A stretch of DNA of 64,000 nt from Laedolimicola ammoniilytica (GTDB lineage: Bacteria; Bacillota; Clostridia; Lachnospirales; Lachnospiraceae), in NCBI RefSeq assembly GCF_025567165.1, contig NZ_JAOQKC010000019.1:1-64000 (forward strand), in the 5' to 3' direction. The notes beneath the pieces are model-generated. The model was not told the DNA's origin. It saw only the letters and a program-made list of their open reading frames with translations, and made no database searches. Positions 9,193-17,168 of the stretch are shown one piece after another. Each line of letters opens with the position of its first letter. Position 1 is the first letter of the stretch. The position numbers were made by a program, and so were the translations under genes.

Positions 9193-9254
9193 GCCCGGAA
9201 CTGACGCACTTCTGCAGGAATAACAGGAGTGTGTCGGTTCCGGGCCTTGTTTTA
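9193..9254 (+). terminator. Terminator after the DUF1846 gene
   Basis: GCCCGGAACTGACGCACT pairs almost fully with AGTGTGTCGGTTCCGGGC, with further pairing CTG/CAG inside. CTTGTTTTA follows. Confidence 0.88.
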
Positions 9255-9282
9255 TTTAGAAATTATTTAGAAATTAGATGTA

Positions 9283-9311
9283 TTGTATATAGCTATACAT
9301 GGTGTTACAAT
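9283..9311 (+). promoter_or_regulatory. Promoter with palindromic operator for the toxin-antitoxin operon
   Basis: TTGTAT and TACAAT are 17 bases apart. The perfect palindrome TATAGCTATA (9288-9297) lies at the -35/spacer boundary, the place where an antitoxin would bind to repress its own operon. Autoregulation is inferred from how this family generally works. Confidence 0.6.
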
Positions 9312-9331
9312 AGTAATAAAGGAGGTGATAA

Positions 9332-9634
9332 ATGATGGCAGCTAAAACAGCAAATGTGACAGCCAGAATTCAGCCGGATATCAAAGAACAGGCAGAGGCT
9401 ATCCTGGAAAAACTGGGCATTCCGGTATCTGTGTTTATTGATATGGTATACCGTCAGATCATTATGCGGGATGGGATTCCTTTTGCCTTGGAAATCCCGG
9501 AAAAATTTTCCACAAGAGATACATTATCAAAAGAAGATTTTGATACTATCATGCAGACCGGACTGACGCAGGCAAAAAGAGATGAATCTTTATCTGTGGA
9601 GGAAGCATTTCAAGAACTGAAAATGGAGAGGTAG
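9332..9634 (+). CDS. RelB/DinJ-family antitoxin
   Basis: A 100-residue antitoxin. The N-terminus TANVTARIQPDIKEQAEAIL is the ribbon-helix-helix DNA-binding strand and helix of the RelB/DinJ family, and GIPVSVFIDMVYRQIIMRDGIPF is its second helix and connector. The C-terminal tail would wrap the toxin. AAAGGAGGTG lies just upstream. The toxin gene follows after 8 bases. It should bind the palindrome in its own promoter. Confidence 0.88.
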   Translation: MMAAKTANVTARIQPDIKEQAEAILEKLGIPVSVFIDMVYRQIIMRDGIPFALEIPEKFSTRDTLSKEDFDTIMQTGLTQAKRDESLSVEEAFQELKMER

Positions 9635-9642
9635 GGTATACG

Positions 9643-9906
9643 GTGAGAAAGTATGAAGTAAAAATCACCAGGCAGGCTCTGACACAGATGAAGGAAATTA
9701 CGTATTATATTTCATGTGAGTTGTGTGCGCCAGAAGCGGCCAATATACTTGCCGATAAAATGGAAAAAGCAATGTTAACATTGTCAGAACTTCCGCAAAA
9801 GTACGCATTATTAGATGAAGAGAATGATAAAGTTCAGGTGATGGCAATTATTTACAATAAAAGAGATCAGATAAAACAGCTTCAAAATTTGGATAGATTA
9901 GAGTAA
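9643..9906 (+). CDS. RelE/ParE-family toxin, probably internally deleted
   Basis: An 87-residue protein with a GTG start. Residues 1-55 match the front half of RelE/ParE toxins (YEVKITRQALTQMKEITYYI, then LTLSELPQKYALLDEE), and the end KVQVMAIIYNKRDQ matches their last strand. Between them the segment that in relatives holds the central strands (a GIR...VKNY...YWIDEE-like stretch of about 27 residues) is missing. LLDEE is joined directly to NDKVQV, as expected from deletion between two DEE-coding repeats. Active residues in that segment would be lost, so the toxin is likely inactive. The comparison is from memory of the family. Confidence 0.7.
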   Translation: MRKYEVKITRQALTQMKEITYYISCELCAPEAANILADKMEKAMLTLSELPQKYALLDEENDKVQVMAIIYNKRDQIKQLQNLDRLE

Positions 9907-9919
9907 AAAATAAGCTGTG

Positions 9920-9955
9920 AAACCGGGACTGTCCGCTGAGACAGTCCCGGTTTTT
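9920..9955 (+). terminator. Terminator after the toxin-antitoxin operon
   Basis: AAACCGGGACTGTC pairs with GACAGTCCCGGTTT across CGCTGA, followed by TTG. The A run and T run at its ends allow it to work in both directions, so it could also serve pyrG, which ends on the other strand at 10058. Confidence 0.88.
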
Positions 9956-9959
9956 GCTG

Positions 9960-10037
9960 ATGCGCACTCGGCGCAGTGGTAGATGGTTGCCAAGGCAACC
10001 GCGCCTCGGCGCGAGAATCCTGCGTTGCAGGATTCTA
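9960..10037. repeat. Dispersed palindromic repeat, family B, copy 1
   Basis: Matches 26979-27055. It is a string of hairpins: GCGC-ACTCG-GCGC, GGTTGC-CAAG-GCAACC, GCGC-CTCG-GCGC and AGAATCCTGC-GTT-GCAGGATTCT. The first 31 bases and the GCAACC to AGAAT block are identical in both copies, while the loop bases and the inner part of the last stem differ. It sits between a terminator and the end of pyrG. Confidence 0.85.
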
Positions 10038-10057
10038 TTTTCACGCTTATAGAAAGC

Positions 10058-11674
10058 TTAGTTCTGATGTTCATTCCGGTATTCCAGCGCCGCTGCCACA
10101 AAGCCCCGGAACAACGGATGGGGCCGGTTCGGCCTGGATTTTAATTCCGGATGGGCCTGCGTCGCCAGGAAGAACGGGTGATCTTTCAGCTCGATCATTT
10201 CCACAATCCTTCCATCCGGCGAAATACCGGAAAGCGTCATCCCAGACTGACGCAGCACCTCACGGTAATCATTGTTGACCTCATACCGATGGCGATGACG
10301 CTCATGAATGGTCTCCTCGCCGTACAGCTCGTAAGCCTTTGTATCCTTATCCAGAATACACGGATAAGAACCAAGCCGCAGGGTACCGCCGATATCCTCG
10401 ATTCCATCCTGATCCGGCATCAGATGAATCATCGGATGCGTGGTATTCGGATCCAGCTCCACACTGTGGGCGTCCTCATATCCGATGACATGGCGGGCAA
10501 ACTCCACAATGGCCATCTGCATACCCAGGCACAGCCCCAGGAAAGGAATATTATTTTCACGGGCATAGCGGATGGCGCTGATCTTACCCTCGATACCGCG
10601 ATCGCCGAAGCCGCCCGGCACCAGAATACCGTCCACATCGGACAGATACTCCGCCGCATTGGCGTCGTTGACCAGCTCGGAATCCACCCATTTCAGATCT
10701 ACCACAGAGTGGCTGGCGATACCGCCGTGCTTCAGGGCCTCCACCACACTGATGTAAGCGTCATGCAGCTGGATATATTTTCCAACGATGGCAATATGAA
10801 CCTCGGAAGTCGGATGGCGAAGAGCTTCCACCATAGAAGTCCAGTCCGTCAGATCCGGTTCCGGACAGGGAAGGTGCAGACATTCGCAGGCCACCTGCGC
10901 CAGATGCTCCTTCTCCATAGCCAGCGGAGCCTCGTAGAGATACTCCACATCCAGGTTCTGAAGCACATGGGAGCTGGGCACATTACAGAACAGGGCAATC
11001 TTGTCCTTCAGATGGTTGTCCAGCGGATGCTCGCTCCGGCAGACGATAATATCCGGCCAGATCCCCATACCCTGCAGATCCTTCACAGAAGCCTGGGTCG
11101 GCTTGGTCTTCAGCTCGCCGGACGCCTTAATATAAGGAATCAGGGTCACATGAATCAGAATCGCGTTCTCATGGCCCACATCGTGCTGGAACTGACGGAT
11201 CGCCTCCAGAAACGGCTGACTCTCAATATCGCCGACGGTGCCGCCCACCTCAATGATGGCAATATGGGTCTCATCCTCATTGAAATTGCGGTAAAAACGG
11301 CTCTTAATTTCGTTTGTAATATGGGGGATAACCTGCACCGTGCCTCCGCCGTAATCGCCGCGGCGCTCCTTGTGCAGAACAGACCAGTAGATTTTACCGG
11401 TAGTAACGTTGGAATTTTTCGTCAGAGATTCATCGATAAAGCGCTCATAGTGACCGAGATCCAGGTCGGTCTCAGCGCCGTCGTCCGTCACGAACACCTC
11501 GCCGTGCTGAACGGGATTCATCGTACCGGGGTCGATATTGATATAGGGGTCAAACTTCTGCATGGTCACCTTGTAGCCCCGGGCTTTCAGAAGACGGCCC
11601 AGAGAAGCGGCAGTAATACCCTTACCGAGACCAGAGACCACTCCGCCGGTGACAAAGACGTATTTAACAGGCAT
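10058..11674 (-). CDS. pyrG: CTP synthase
   Basis: A 538-residue two-domain enzyme making CTP from UTP, ATP and glutamine. The synthetase domain starts VFVTGGVVSGLGKGITAASL, with the nucleotide loop. The C-terminal class I amidotransferase has the nucleophile Cys in FLGLCLGMQM and a HPE triad end in ATQAHPELKSRP. I chose the ATG at 11674 over an upstream in-frame ATG because GAAGGAGG lies just before it and homologs begin MPVKYVFVTGG. Expected length is about 535-545. Confidence 0.97.
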   Translation of the reverse strand: MPVKYVFVTGGVVSGLGKGITAASLGRLLKARGYKVTMQKFDPYINIDPGTMNPVQHGEVFVTDDGAETDLDLGHYERFIDESLTKNSNVTTGKIYWSVLHKERRGDYGGGTVQVIPHITNEIKSRFYRNFNEDETHIAIIEVGGTVGDIESQPFLEAIRQFQHDVGHENAILIHVTLIPYIKASGELKTKPTQASVKDLQGMGIWPDIIVCRSEHPLDNHLKDKIALFCNVPSSHVLQNLDVEYLYEAPLAMEKEHLAQVACECLHLPCPEPDLTDWTSMVEALRHPTSEVHIAIVGKYIQLHDAYISVVEALKHGGIASHSVVDLKWVDSELVNDANAAEYLSDVDGILVPGGFGDRGIEGKISAIRYARENNIPFLGLCLGMQMAIVEFARHVIGYEDAHSVELDPNTTHPMIHLMPDQDGIEDIGGTLRLGSYPCILDKDTKAYELYGEETIHERHRHRYEVNNDYREVLRQSGMTLSGISPDGRIVEMIELKDHPFFLATQAHPELKSRPNRPHPLFRGFVAAALEYRNEHQN

Positions 11675-11758
11675 GTGCGATACCTCCTTCAAAAGATATT
11701 TAATAGCGGGATAACAGGTAATAAAGAAAGAATCCTGTTCCATAAAAATAACTGAATC

Positions 11759-11764
11759 ATTATA
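11759..11764 (-). promoter_or_regulatory. -10 element of the pyrG promoter
   Basis: On the minus strand TATAAT lies 84 bases before the pyrG ATG; TGGATT 17 bases further upstream is a weak -35. The leader of roughly 75 nt shows no clear attenuator. Confidence 0.5.
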
Positions 11765-11857
11765 CTACTGCGATGGGGAAAAATCCAGATGAAATACGCC
11801 GAAAAAATTAGGGAAATGAGGAACAAAATAAAGAAAAAATTGTGGCTGGATCGGACA

Positions 11858-12012
11858 GTTCAGCCCGCGCCATTCGCAAAAACGCTCCTTTGGAGCTCTC
11901 CGCTGCTGTCGCAGCTCATTTTTGCTCATATCGTGGCGCTCCCTCCATGGTTCCATACATGCGGATTTTCATGCGAGCATGAAATCCGCATGCACGGAAC
12001 CATGGGCTGAAC
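11858..12012. repeat. Inverted-repeat-bounded intergenic element, family C/D
   Basis: GTTCAGCCC at 11858 and GGGCTGAAC ending at 12012 are 9-bp perfect terminal inverted repeats. Inside, 11945-12005 folds as one long hairpin (CCATGGTTCC with GGAACCATGG, and CATGCGGATTTTCATG with CATGAAATCCGCATG). The phrase GCTCATATCGTGGCG recurs as GCTCATATCGGGGCG in the element at 18665-18861, suggesting related units. There is no coding potential. It occupies the middle of the gap between pyrG and ftsH. Confidence 0.65.
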
Positions 12013-12042
12013 TTGTTTACAGAAATTTCAGATTTTTCCATA

Positions 12043-12071
12043 TTGCTTTATCCAATTCCGGACATTATAAT
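12043..12071 (+). promoter_or_regulatory. Promoter for ftsH
   Basis: TTGCTT and TATAAT with a 17-base spacer, 63 bases before the ftsH start. AAGGAGGAG is the ribosome binding site. Confidence 0.75.
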
Positions 12072-12134
12072 AGAAGTGTTACGTCTGGAAAATAAAACCC
12101 ATTTTCCGGAGCGTGACATACAAGGAGGAGAAAG

Positions 12135-14114
12135 ATGGAAGAACATAACAACAATTCCAACCGCCCCTCCGGAGGCGGAGATAACAATAAGAATCCGAAG
12201 AATCGTCAGAGCATCCTGATGTTCCTGATCATCGCCATGGTAGCGATTCTGTTCTGGAATTACATCGGAAGCATGGGTAACAGCAGCAACACCATCACCT
12301 ACGACGAATTCGTACAGATGCTGGACGAGGGTAAAGTAGCTAAAGTCGAGATCAACTCCGGCAGCCTGAAAATTACAGCCAAAAACAAAGATGCCCTGGG
12401 CCGGGAACAGATTTACACCACCGGTACCGTACCGGATTACCAGCTGCAGGAACGCCTGGAAAAAGCCGGAGTCGAATATTCCGCGCCTGTCGAGGATATG
12501 AGAGACATCATCCTGTCTGCCGTGATTAACATCATCCTGCCCATCGTACTGCTGTGGGGCGCATTCGCCCTGCTCATGCGCAGAATGGGCGGCGGAGGCG
12601 GCATGATGGGCATGAACGTCGGTAAAAGCAAAGCCAAAGTCTACATCGAAAAAGACACCGGCGTCACCTTCAAAGACGTAGCCGGAGAAGAAGAGGCCAA
12701 AGAATCTCTGCAGGAAGTCGTAGACTTCCTCCATAATCCGGGCAAATACGCCCAGATCGGAGCCAAGCTCCCCAAAGGAGCATTGCTCGTAGGCCCGCCG
12801 GGAACCGGAAAAACACTGCTGGCCAAAGCCGTAGCAGGAGAGGCGCACGTACCGTTCTTCTCCCTGTCCGGCTCGGATTTCGTAGAAATGTTCGTCGGCG
12901 TGGGAGCATCCCGTGTCCGCGACCTGTTCCAGGAAGCCAAGAAGCACTCTCCCTGCATCATCTTCATCGATGAGATCGACGCCATCGGCAAAAGCCGGGA
13001 CGGCCGCCTGGGCGGAGGCAACGACGAGCGCGAACAGACCCTGAACCAGCTCCTTGCGGAAATGGACGGTTTCGACAGCCACACCGCATGTCTGGTCCTG
13101 GGCGCTACCAACCGCCCCGAAGTTCTGGATCCCGCGCTGTTACGTCCGGGCCGCTTTGACCGCCGTATCATCGTAGACAGACCCGACCTGAAAGGCCGCG
13201 TAGACATCCTGAAAGTCCATTCCAAAAACGTCAAAATGGACGAAACCGTAGACCTGGACGCCATCGCCCTGGCCACCAGCGGAGCCGTAGGATCCGATCT
13301 CGCCAATATGATCAACGAGGCCGCCATCCTTGCGGTAAAGAATGGCCGCCAGGCCGTATCCCAGAAAGACCTCTTCGAATCCGTAGAAGTCGTTTTGGTG
13401 GGCAAAGAAAAGAAAGACCGCATCATGAGTAAAGAAGAGCGCCGTATCGTGTCCTACCATGAAGTAGGCCACGCCCTGGTAAGCGCCCTCCAAAAAGACG
13501 CCGAGCCCGTCCAGAAAATCACCATCGTACCGAGAACCATGGGAGCCCTGGGCTACGTAATGCAGGTACCGGAAGAAGAAAAATACCTGAATACCAAAAA
13601 AGAAATCGACGCCATGCTGGTAGGTCTCCTGGCCGGCCGCGCCGCTGAAGAAATCGTCTTTGACACCGTCACCACCGGAGCTGCCAACGACATCGAAAAA
13701 GCCACCCGCCTGGCCAGAGCCATGGTCACTCAGTACGGCATGTCCGAAAAATTCGGTCTCATGGGCCTGGAAGTCCAGGAAAACGAATACCTGAACGGCC
13801 GCACCGTCATGAACTGCGGCGACGCTACTGCAGCCGAAGTAGACATGGAAGTCATGAAGATCCTGAAAGCTTCCTATGAGGAAGCGAAGCGTCTCCTGAA
13901 CGAGAACCGCGAAGTCATGGACAAGATCGCCGACTTCCTGATCCAGAAAGAAACGATCACCGGCAAGGAATTCATGAAGATCTTCCGTGAGGTCAAAGGC
14001 CTTCCGGATCCGGACCAACCAGTGGAGGCTCCGCAGGAGCCGACCGCGTCCTCGTTAAGCGGCGAGGAGGCCGGTGCTCCGACCACCATATCGCACAACG
14101 AACCAGAAGCATAA
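12135..14114 (+). CDS. ftsH: ATP-dependent zinc metalloprotease FtsH
   Basis: A 659-residue membrane-anchored AAA+ protease. A membrane helix lies near residues 28-45 (ILMFLIIAMVAILFWNYI), an extracytoplasmic segment follows, and a second helix lies near 118-137. The AAA module has Walker A GPPGTGKT near residue 219, Walker B IIFIDEIDAIG and the second region of homology LLRPGRFDRR. The protease domain carries zinc motif HEVGH at about residue 442 (HEAGH in most homologs) and the later AANDIEKAT. The tail is acidic and variable. It degrades membrane and regulatory proteins. It has its own promoter. Confidence 0.97.
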   Translation: MEEHNNNSNRPSGGGDNNKNPKNRQSILMFLIIAMVAILFWNYIGSMGNSSNTITYDEFVQMLDEGKVAKVEINSGSLKITAKNKDALGREQIYTTGTVPDYQLQERLEKAGVEYSAPVEDMRDIILSAVINIILPIVLLWGAFALLMRRMGGGGGMMGMNVGKSKAKVYIEKDTGVTFKDVAGEEEAKESLQEVVDFLHNPGKYAQIGAKLPKGALLVGPPGTGKTLLAKAVAGEAHVPFFSLSGSDFVEMFVGVGASRVRDLFQEAKKHSPCIIFIDEIDAIGKSRDGRLGGGNDEREQTLNQLLAEMDGFDSHTACLVLGATNRPEVLDPALLRPGRFDRRIIVDRPDLKGRVDILKVHSKNVKMDETVDLDAIALATSGAVGSDLANMINEAAILAVKNGRQAVSQKDLFESVEVVLVGKEKKDRIMSKEERRIVSYHEVGHALVSALQKDAEPVQKITIVPRTMGALGYVMQVPEEEKYLNTKKEIDAMLVGLLAGRAAEEIVFDTVTTGAANDIEKATRLARAMVTQYGMSEKFGLMGLEVQENEYLNGRTVMNCGDATAAEVDMEVMKILKASYEEAKRLLNENREVMDKIADFLIQKETITGKEFMKIFREVKGLPDPDQPVEAPQEPTASSLSGEEAGAPTTISHNEPEA

Positions 14115-14134
14115 CGTAACACCTTTCAAAGACA

Positions 14135-14212
14135 GGCCTGGGCGGAAAAATACATTTCCTAAGGAGCCCCTGATGTGGGGCGAACGGGGAAAAGTATTTT
14201 TCCGCCCAGGCC
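14135..14212. repeat. Long perfect hairpin between ftsH and uvrC
   Basis: GGCCTGGGCGGAAAAATAC (14135-14153) is perfectly inverted at 14194-14212, a 19-bp stem. A smaller hairpin, CCCC-TGATGT-GGGG, sits in the loop. There is no T-run after either arm, so it does not look like an ordinary terminator. It ends 25 bases before the uvrC start and would be in the uvrC leader if transcription reads through from ftsH. Confidence 0.75.
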
Positions 14213-14237
14213 GTCCGTATAAAAGGAGCCCTATCCC

Positions 14238-16097
14238 ATGCAATTCAACATCGAAGAAGAACTGAAAAAACTCCCCGCCAAACCCGGCGTCTACCTCATG
14301 CACGATGAGAAAGACGCGATTATCTATGTCGGCAAAGCCATCTCCCTGAAAAATCGCGTCCGCCAATACTTCCAGTCGAGCCGCAACAAAGGACCAAAAA
14401 TCGAGCAAATGGTCACCCACATTGCCCGCTTCGAATACATTATCACCGACAGCGAACTGGAAGCGCTGGTTCTGGAATGTAACCTCATCAAAGAGCATCG
14501 CCCCAAATACAACACCATGCTCATGGATGATAAGACTTATCCGTATATCAAGGTAACAATAAACGAACCCTACCCCCGTGTCTTATTTTCCAGAATGCTG
14601 AAAAAAGATAAAGCCAAATACTATGGTCCTTACACCAGCGCAGGGGCCGTCAAAGACACCATCGACCTCGTTCACAAACTCTACAAAATCCGCACCTGCC
14701 ACCGAGTGCTGCCACGGGATATCGGTAAAGACCGCCCCTGTCTAAACTACCACATCCACCAGTGCGACGCCCCCTGCCAGGGTTACATTTCCCAGGAAGA
14801 ATATAGAAAAAACATAGGGAAAGTATTAGACTTCCTGAACGGCAACTACGCCCCGCTCCTGAAAGAACTGGAAGAAAAAATGCAGGCTGCTTCAGACGCC
14901 ATGGAATTTGAAAAAGCCATCGAATACCGCGACCTCCTGAACAGCGTTAAACAGATCGCCCAGAAGCAGAAAATCACCAACAGTGACATGGAAGACAAAG
15001 ATATCATCGCCATGTCCGTTGACGGCTGGGACGCCGTGGTCCAGGTATTCTTCATCCGCGACGGCCGCCTGATCGGCAGAGACCATTTCTACCTGAAAAC
15101 CTACGATGGGGAACCAAAAAGCACGATACTCGGCAGCTTCATCAAACAGTTCTATGCCGGAACCCCGTATATTCCCCGGGAACTGATGCTGGAATGCGAG
15201 GTCGAAGACCACGAGCTCATAGAACAGTGGCTGACCGCCCGCAAAGGCCACCGGGTTTACCTGCGTGTTCCCAAAATCGGCGAAAAAGAAAAGCTGGTAG
15301 AGCTGGCAAAAAAGAACGCTGCCCTGGTCCTGAGCCAGGATCGGGAGCGCATCAAGCGGGAAGAAGGCCGTACCATCGGCGCCATGAAAGAGATTGCAGA
15401 CATTCTGGGCATGCAAGGCATCCAGCGCATCGAAGCCTTCGATATCTCGAATACCAACGGCTTCGAATCCGTCGGCTCCATGGTCGTCTACGACCATGGC
15501 AAGCCCAAACGCAGCGACTACCGCAAATTTAAAATCCGCACCGTCAAAGGCCCCGACGACTACGCCAGCATGCGCGAAGTCCTGACGCGCCGCTTCACCC
15601 ACGGCATAGAAGAAAGCCGGGAACTGAAAGAACAGGACCGACCCGAGGAACTGGGGAGCTTTACTAAATTTCCCGATCTGCTGATGATGGACGGCGGCCG
15701 GGGCCAGGTCAATATCGCTTTACAGGTACTGGACGAGCTGGGCCTCGATATCCCGGTCTGCGGTATGGTCAAAGACGACAACCACCGCACCCGCGGTCTC
15801 TATTATCGTAATGTAGAGCTGCCCATTGACCGCAACTCCGAAGGCTTCCGCCTGATTACCCGGATCCAGGACGAAGCCCACCGCTTCGCCATCGAATACC
15901 ATCGATCCTTAAGAAGCAAAGAACAGGTCCACTCCGTCCTGGACGACATTGAAGGCATCGGCCCGGCCAGACGGAAAGCCCTGATGCGCCATTTTCAATC
16001 GCTGGAAGCCATCCGGGAGGCCGACGTGGACGCCCTGGCCGACGTCCCGTCCATGAACCGGGCCGCTGCGGAAAAAGTATGGAAATTTTTCCATTGA
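14238..16097 (+). CDS. uvrC: Excinuclease ABC subunit C
   Basis: A 619-residue nucleotide-excision-repair nuclease. The GIY-YIG domain is at the N-terminus (PGVYLMHDEK, then IIYVGKAISLKNRV), a UVR motif lies near residue 205-240 (LEEKMQAASDAMEFEKAIEY), the RNase H-like endonuclease domain includes IEAFDISNTNG, DLLMMDGGRGQ and VKDDNHRTRGL, and two helix-hairpin-helix repeats end the protein (IEGIGPARRKALMRHF). It makes both cuts with UvrB. AAAAGGAG precedes the ATG. No uvrA or uvrB is nearby. Confidence 0.97.
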   Translation: MQFNIEEELKKLPAKPGVYLMHDEKDAIIYVGKAISLKNRVRQYFQSSRNKGPKIEQMVTHIARFEYIITDSELEALVLECNLIKEHRPKYNTMLMDDKTYPYIKVTINEPYPRVLFSRMLKKDKAKYYGPYTSAGAVKDTIDLVHKLYKIRTCHRVLPRDIGKDRPCLNYHIHQCDAPCQGYISQEEYRKNIGKVLDFLNGNYAPLLKELEEKMQAASDAMEFEKAIEYRDLLNSVKQIAQKQKITNSDMEDKDIIAMSVDGWDAVVQVFFIRDGRLIGRDHFYLKTYDGEPKSTILGSFIKQFYAGTPYIPRELMLECEVEDHELIEQWLTARKGHRVYLRVPKIGEKEKLVELAKKNAALVLSQDRERIKREEGRTIGAMKEIADILGMQGIQRIEAFDISNTNGFESVGSMVVYDHGKPKRSDYRKFKIRTVKGPDDYASMREVLTRRFTHGIEESRELKEQDRPEELGSFTKFPDLLMMDGGRGQVNIALQVLDELGLDIPVCGMVKDDNHRTRGLYYRNVELPIDRNSEGFRLITRIQDEAHRFAIEYHRSLRSKEQVHSVLDDIEGIGPARRKALMRHFQSLEAIREADVDALADVPSMNRAAAEKVWKFFH

Positions 16098-16208
16098 GAT
16101 GAAGGATATGCCTTGTCCCGTCCTGCAACAGTATGATAAAATAGAGATAACGTCCGAGACAGGACACATACGAAATAAACTGGAAAAATAAGGAAGAGAG
16201 GAACAACC

Positions 16209-17144
16209 ATGGGCAATATACAAACTGTAGACATGCTGTTGATGGTAGAAAAACTGAACCTGAAAAACCTGACCCCGGATATCGACCTGACTGGCAGAAA
16301 GCTGGCGTCCCCGGAGATCAACCGTCCGGCTATCCAGCTGTCCGGCTACTTCGAGCATTTCGCCACAGAGCGTGTGCAGATCCTGGGATACGTAGAGTAC
16401 ACCTACCTGCAGAGCAGAAGCGACGAGGAGAAAAAGCCGATATACGAGCGCTTCTTCTCCAGCAATATCCCCTGCGTGGTCTACACCTCCCGCACCGAGC
16501 CGGAGCCCTACGCCCTGGAAATGGCGAACAAATACGACGTACCGGTATTCTATTCCGATAAGAAGACTTCCAACTTCATGGCGGCCATCATCGGCTGGCT
16601 GAACGTGCAGCTGGCGCCCCGTATCTCTATCCACGGCGTACTGGTAGACGTATACGGCGAGGGCGTTCTGATTATGGGCGAGAGCGGCATCGGAAAAAGC
16701 GAGGCGGCCCTGGAGCTGATTAAGCGGGGTCACCGTCTGGTTACCGACGACGTGGTCGAGATCCATAAGGTCAGCGACGACACCCTGGTAGGCCGTTCCC
16801 CGGAGATCACCAAGCACTTCATCGAGCTGCGCGGCATCGGTATCGTGGACGTGAAGACGCTGTTCGGTGTGGAGTGCGTCAAGGAGACGCAGGCCATCGA
16901 CATGGTCATTAAGCTGGAAGACTGGGATAAGGATAAGGAATACGACCGCCTGGGCCTGACCGAGGAGTACACAGAATTCCTGGGCAATAAGGTAGTCTGC
17001 CATTCCCTGCCTATCCGTCCGGGCCGGAACCTGGCCATCATCGTAGAGACTGCAGCAGTCAATAACCGTCAGAAGAAGATGGGCTACAATGCGGCCCAGG
17101 AGCTGTACCGCCGCGTACAGGAAAGCATGGCAAGAAAGAACTAA
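16209..17144 (+). CDS. hprK: HPr kinase/phosphorylase
   Basis: A 311-residue bifunctional enzyme that phosphorylates and dephosphorylates HPr at Ser46 and so sets carbon catabolite repression in Firmicutes. The C-terminal kinase has the P-loop GESGIGKSE at about residues 157-165, the VTDDVVEI strand and the HprK signature RGIGIVDVKTLFG. The N-terminal domain (1-130) is the usual regulatory fold. A glucokinase gene follows after 24 bases, so the two likely share a transcript and a role in sugar sensing. AAGAGAGGAAC precedes the ATG. Confidence 0.96.
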   Translation: MGNIQTVDMLLMVEKLNLKNLTPDIDLTGRKLASPEINRPAIQLSGYFEHFATERVQILGYVEYTYLQSRSDEEKKPIYERFFSSNIPCVVYTSRTEPEPYALEMANKYDVPVFYSDKKTSNFMAAIIGWLNVQLAPRISIHGVLVDVYGEGVLIMGESGIGKSEAALELIKRGHRLVTDDVVEIHKVSDDTLVGRSPEITKHFIELRGIGIVDVKTLFGVECVKETQAIDMVIKLEDWDKDKEYDRLGLTEEYTEFLGNKVVCHSLPIRPGRNLAIIVETAAVNNRQKKMGYNAAQELYRRVQESMARKN

Positions 17145-17168
17145 AAAAGATATTGGGGGATATGGGAA

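Noticed and set aside
9960..10037. tRNA-like sequence GCGCAGTGGTAGATGG in repeat family B
   Set aside because: It looks like a D-arm, but there is no T-arm GTTCGA block, no acceptor stem and no CCA; hairpins are arranged in a row, not as a cloverleaf.
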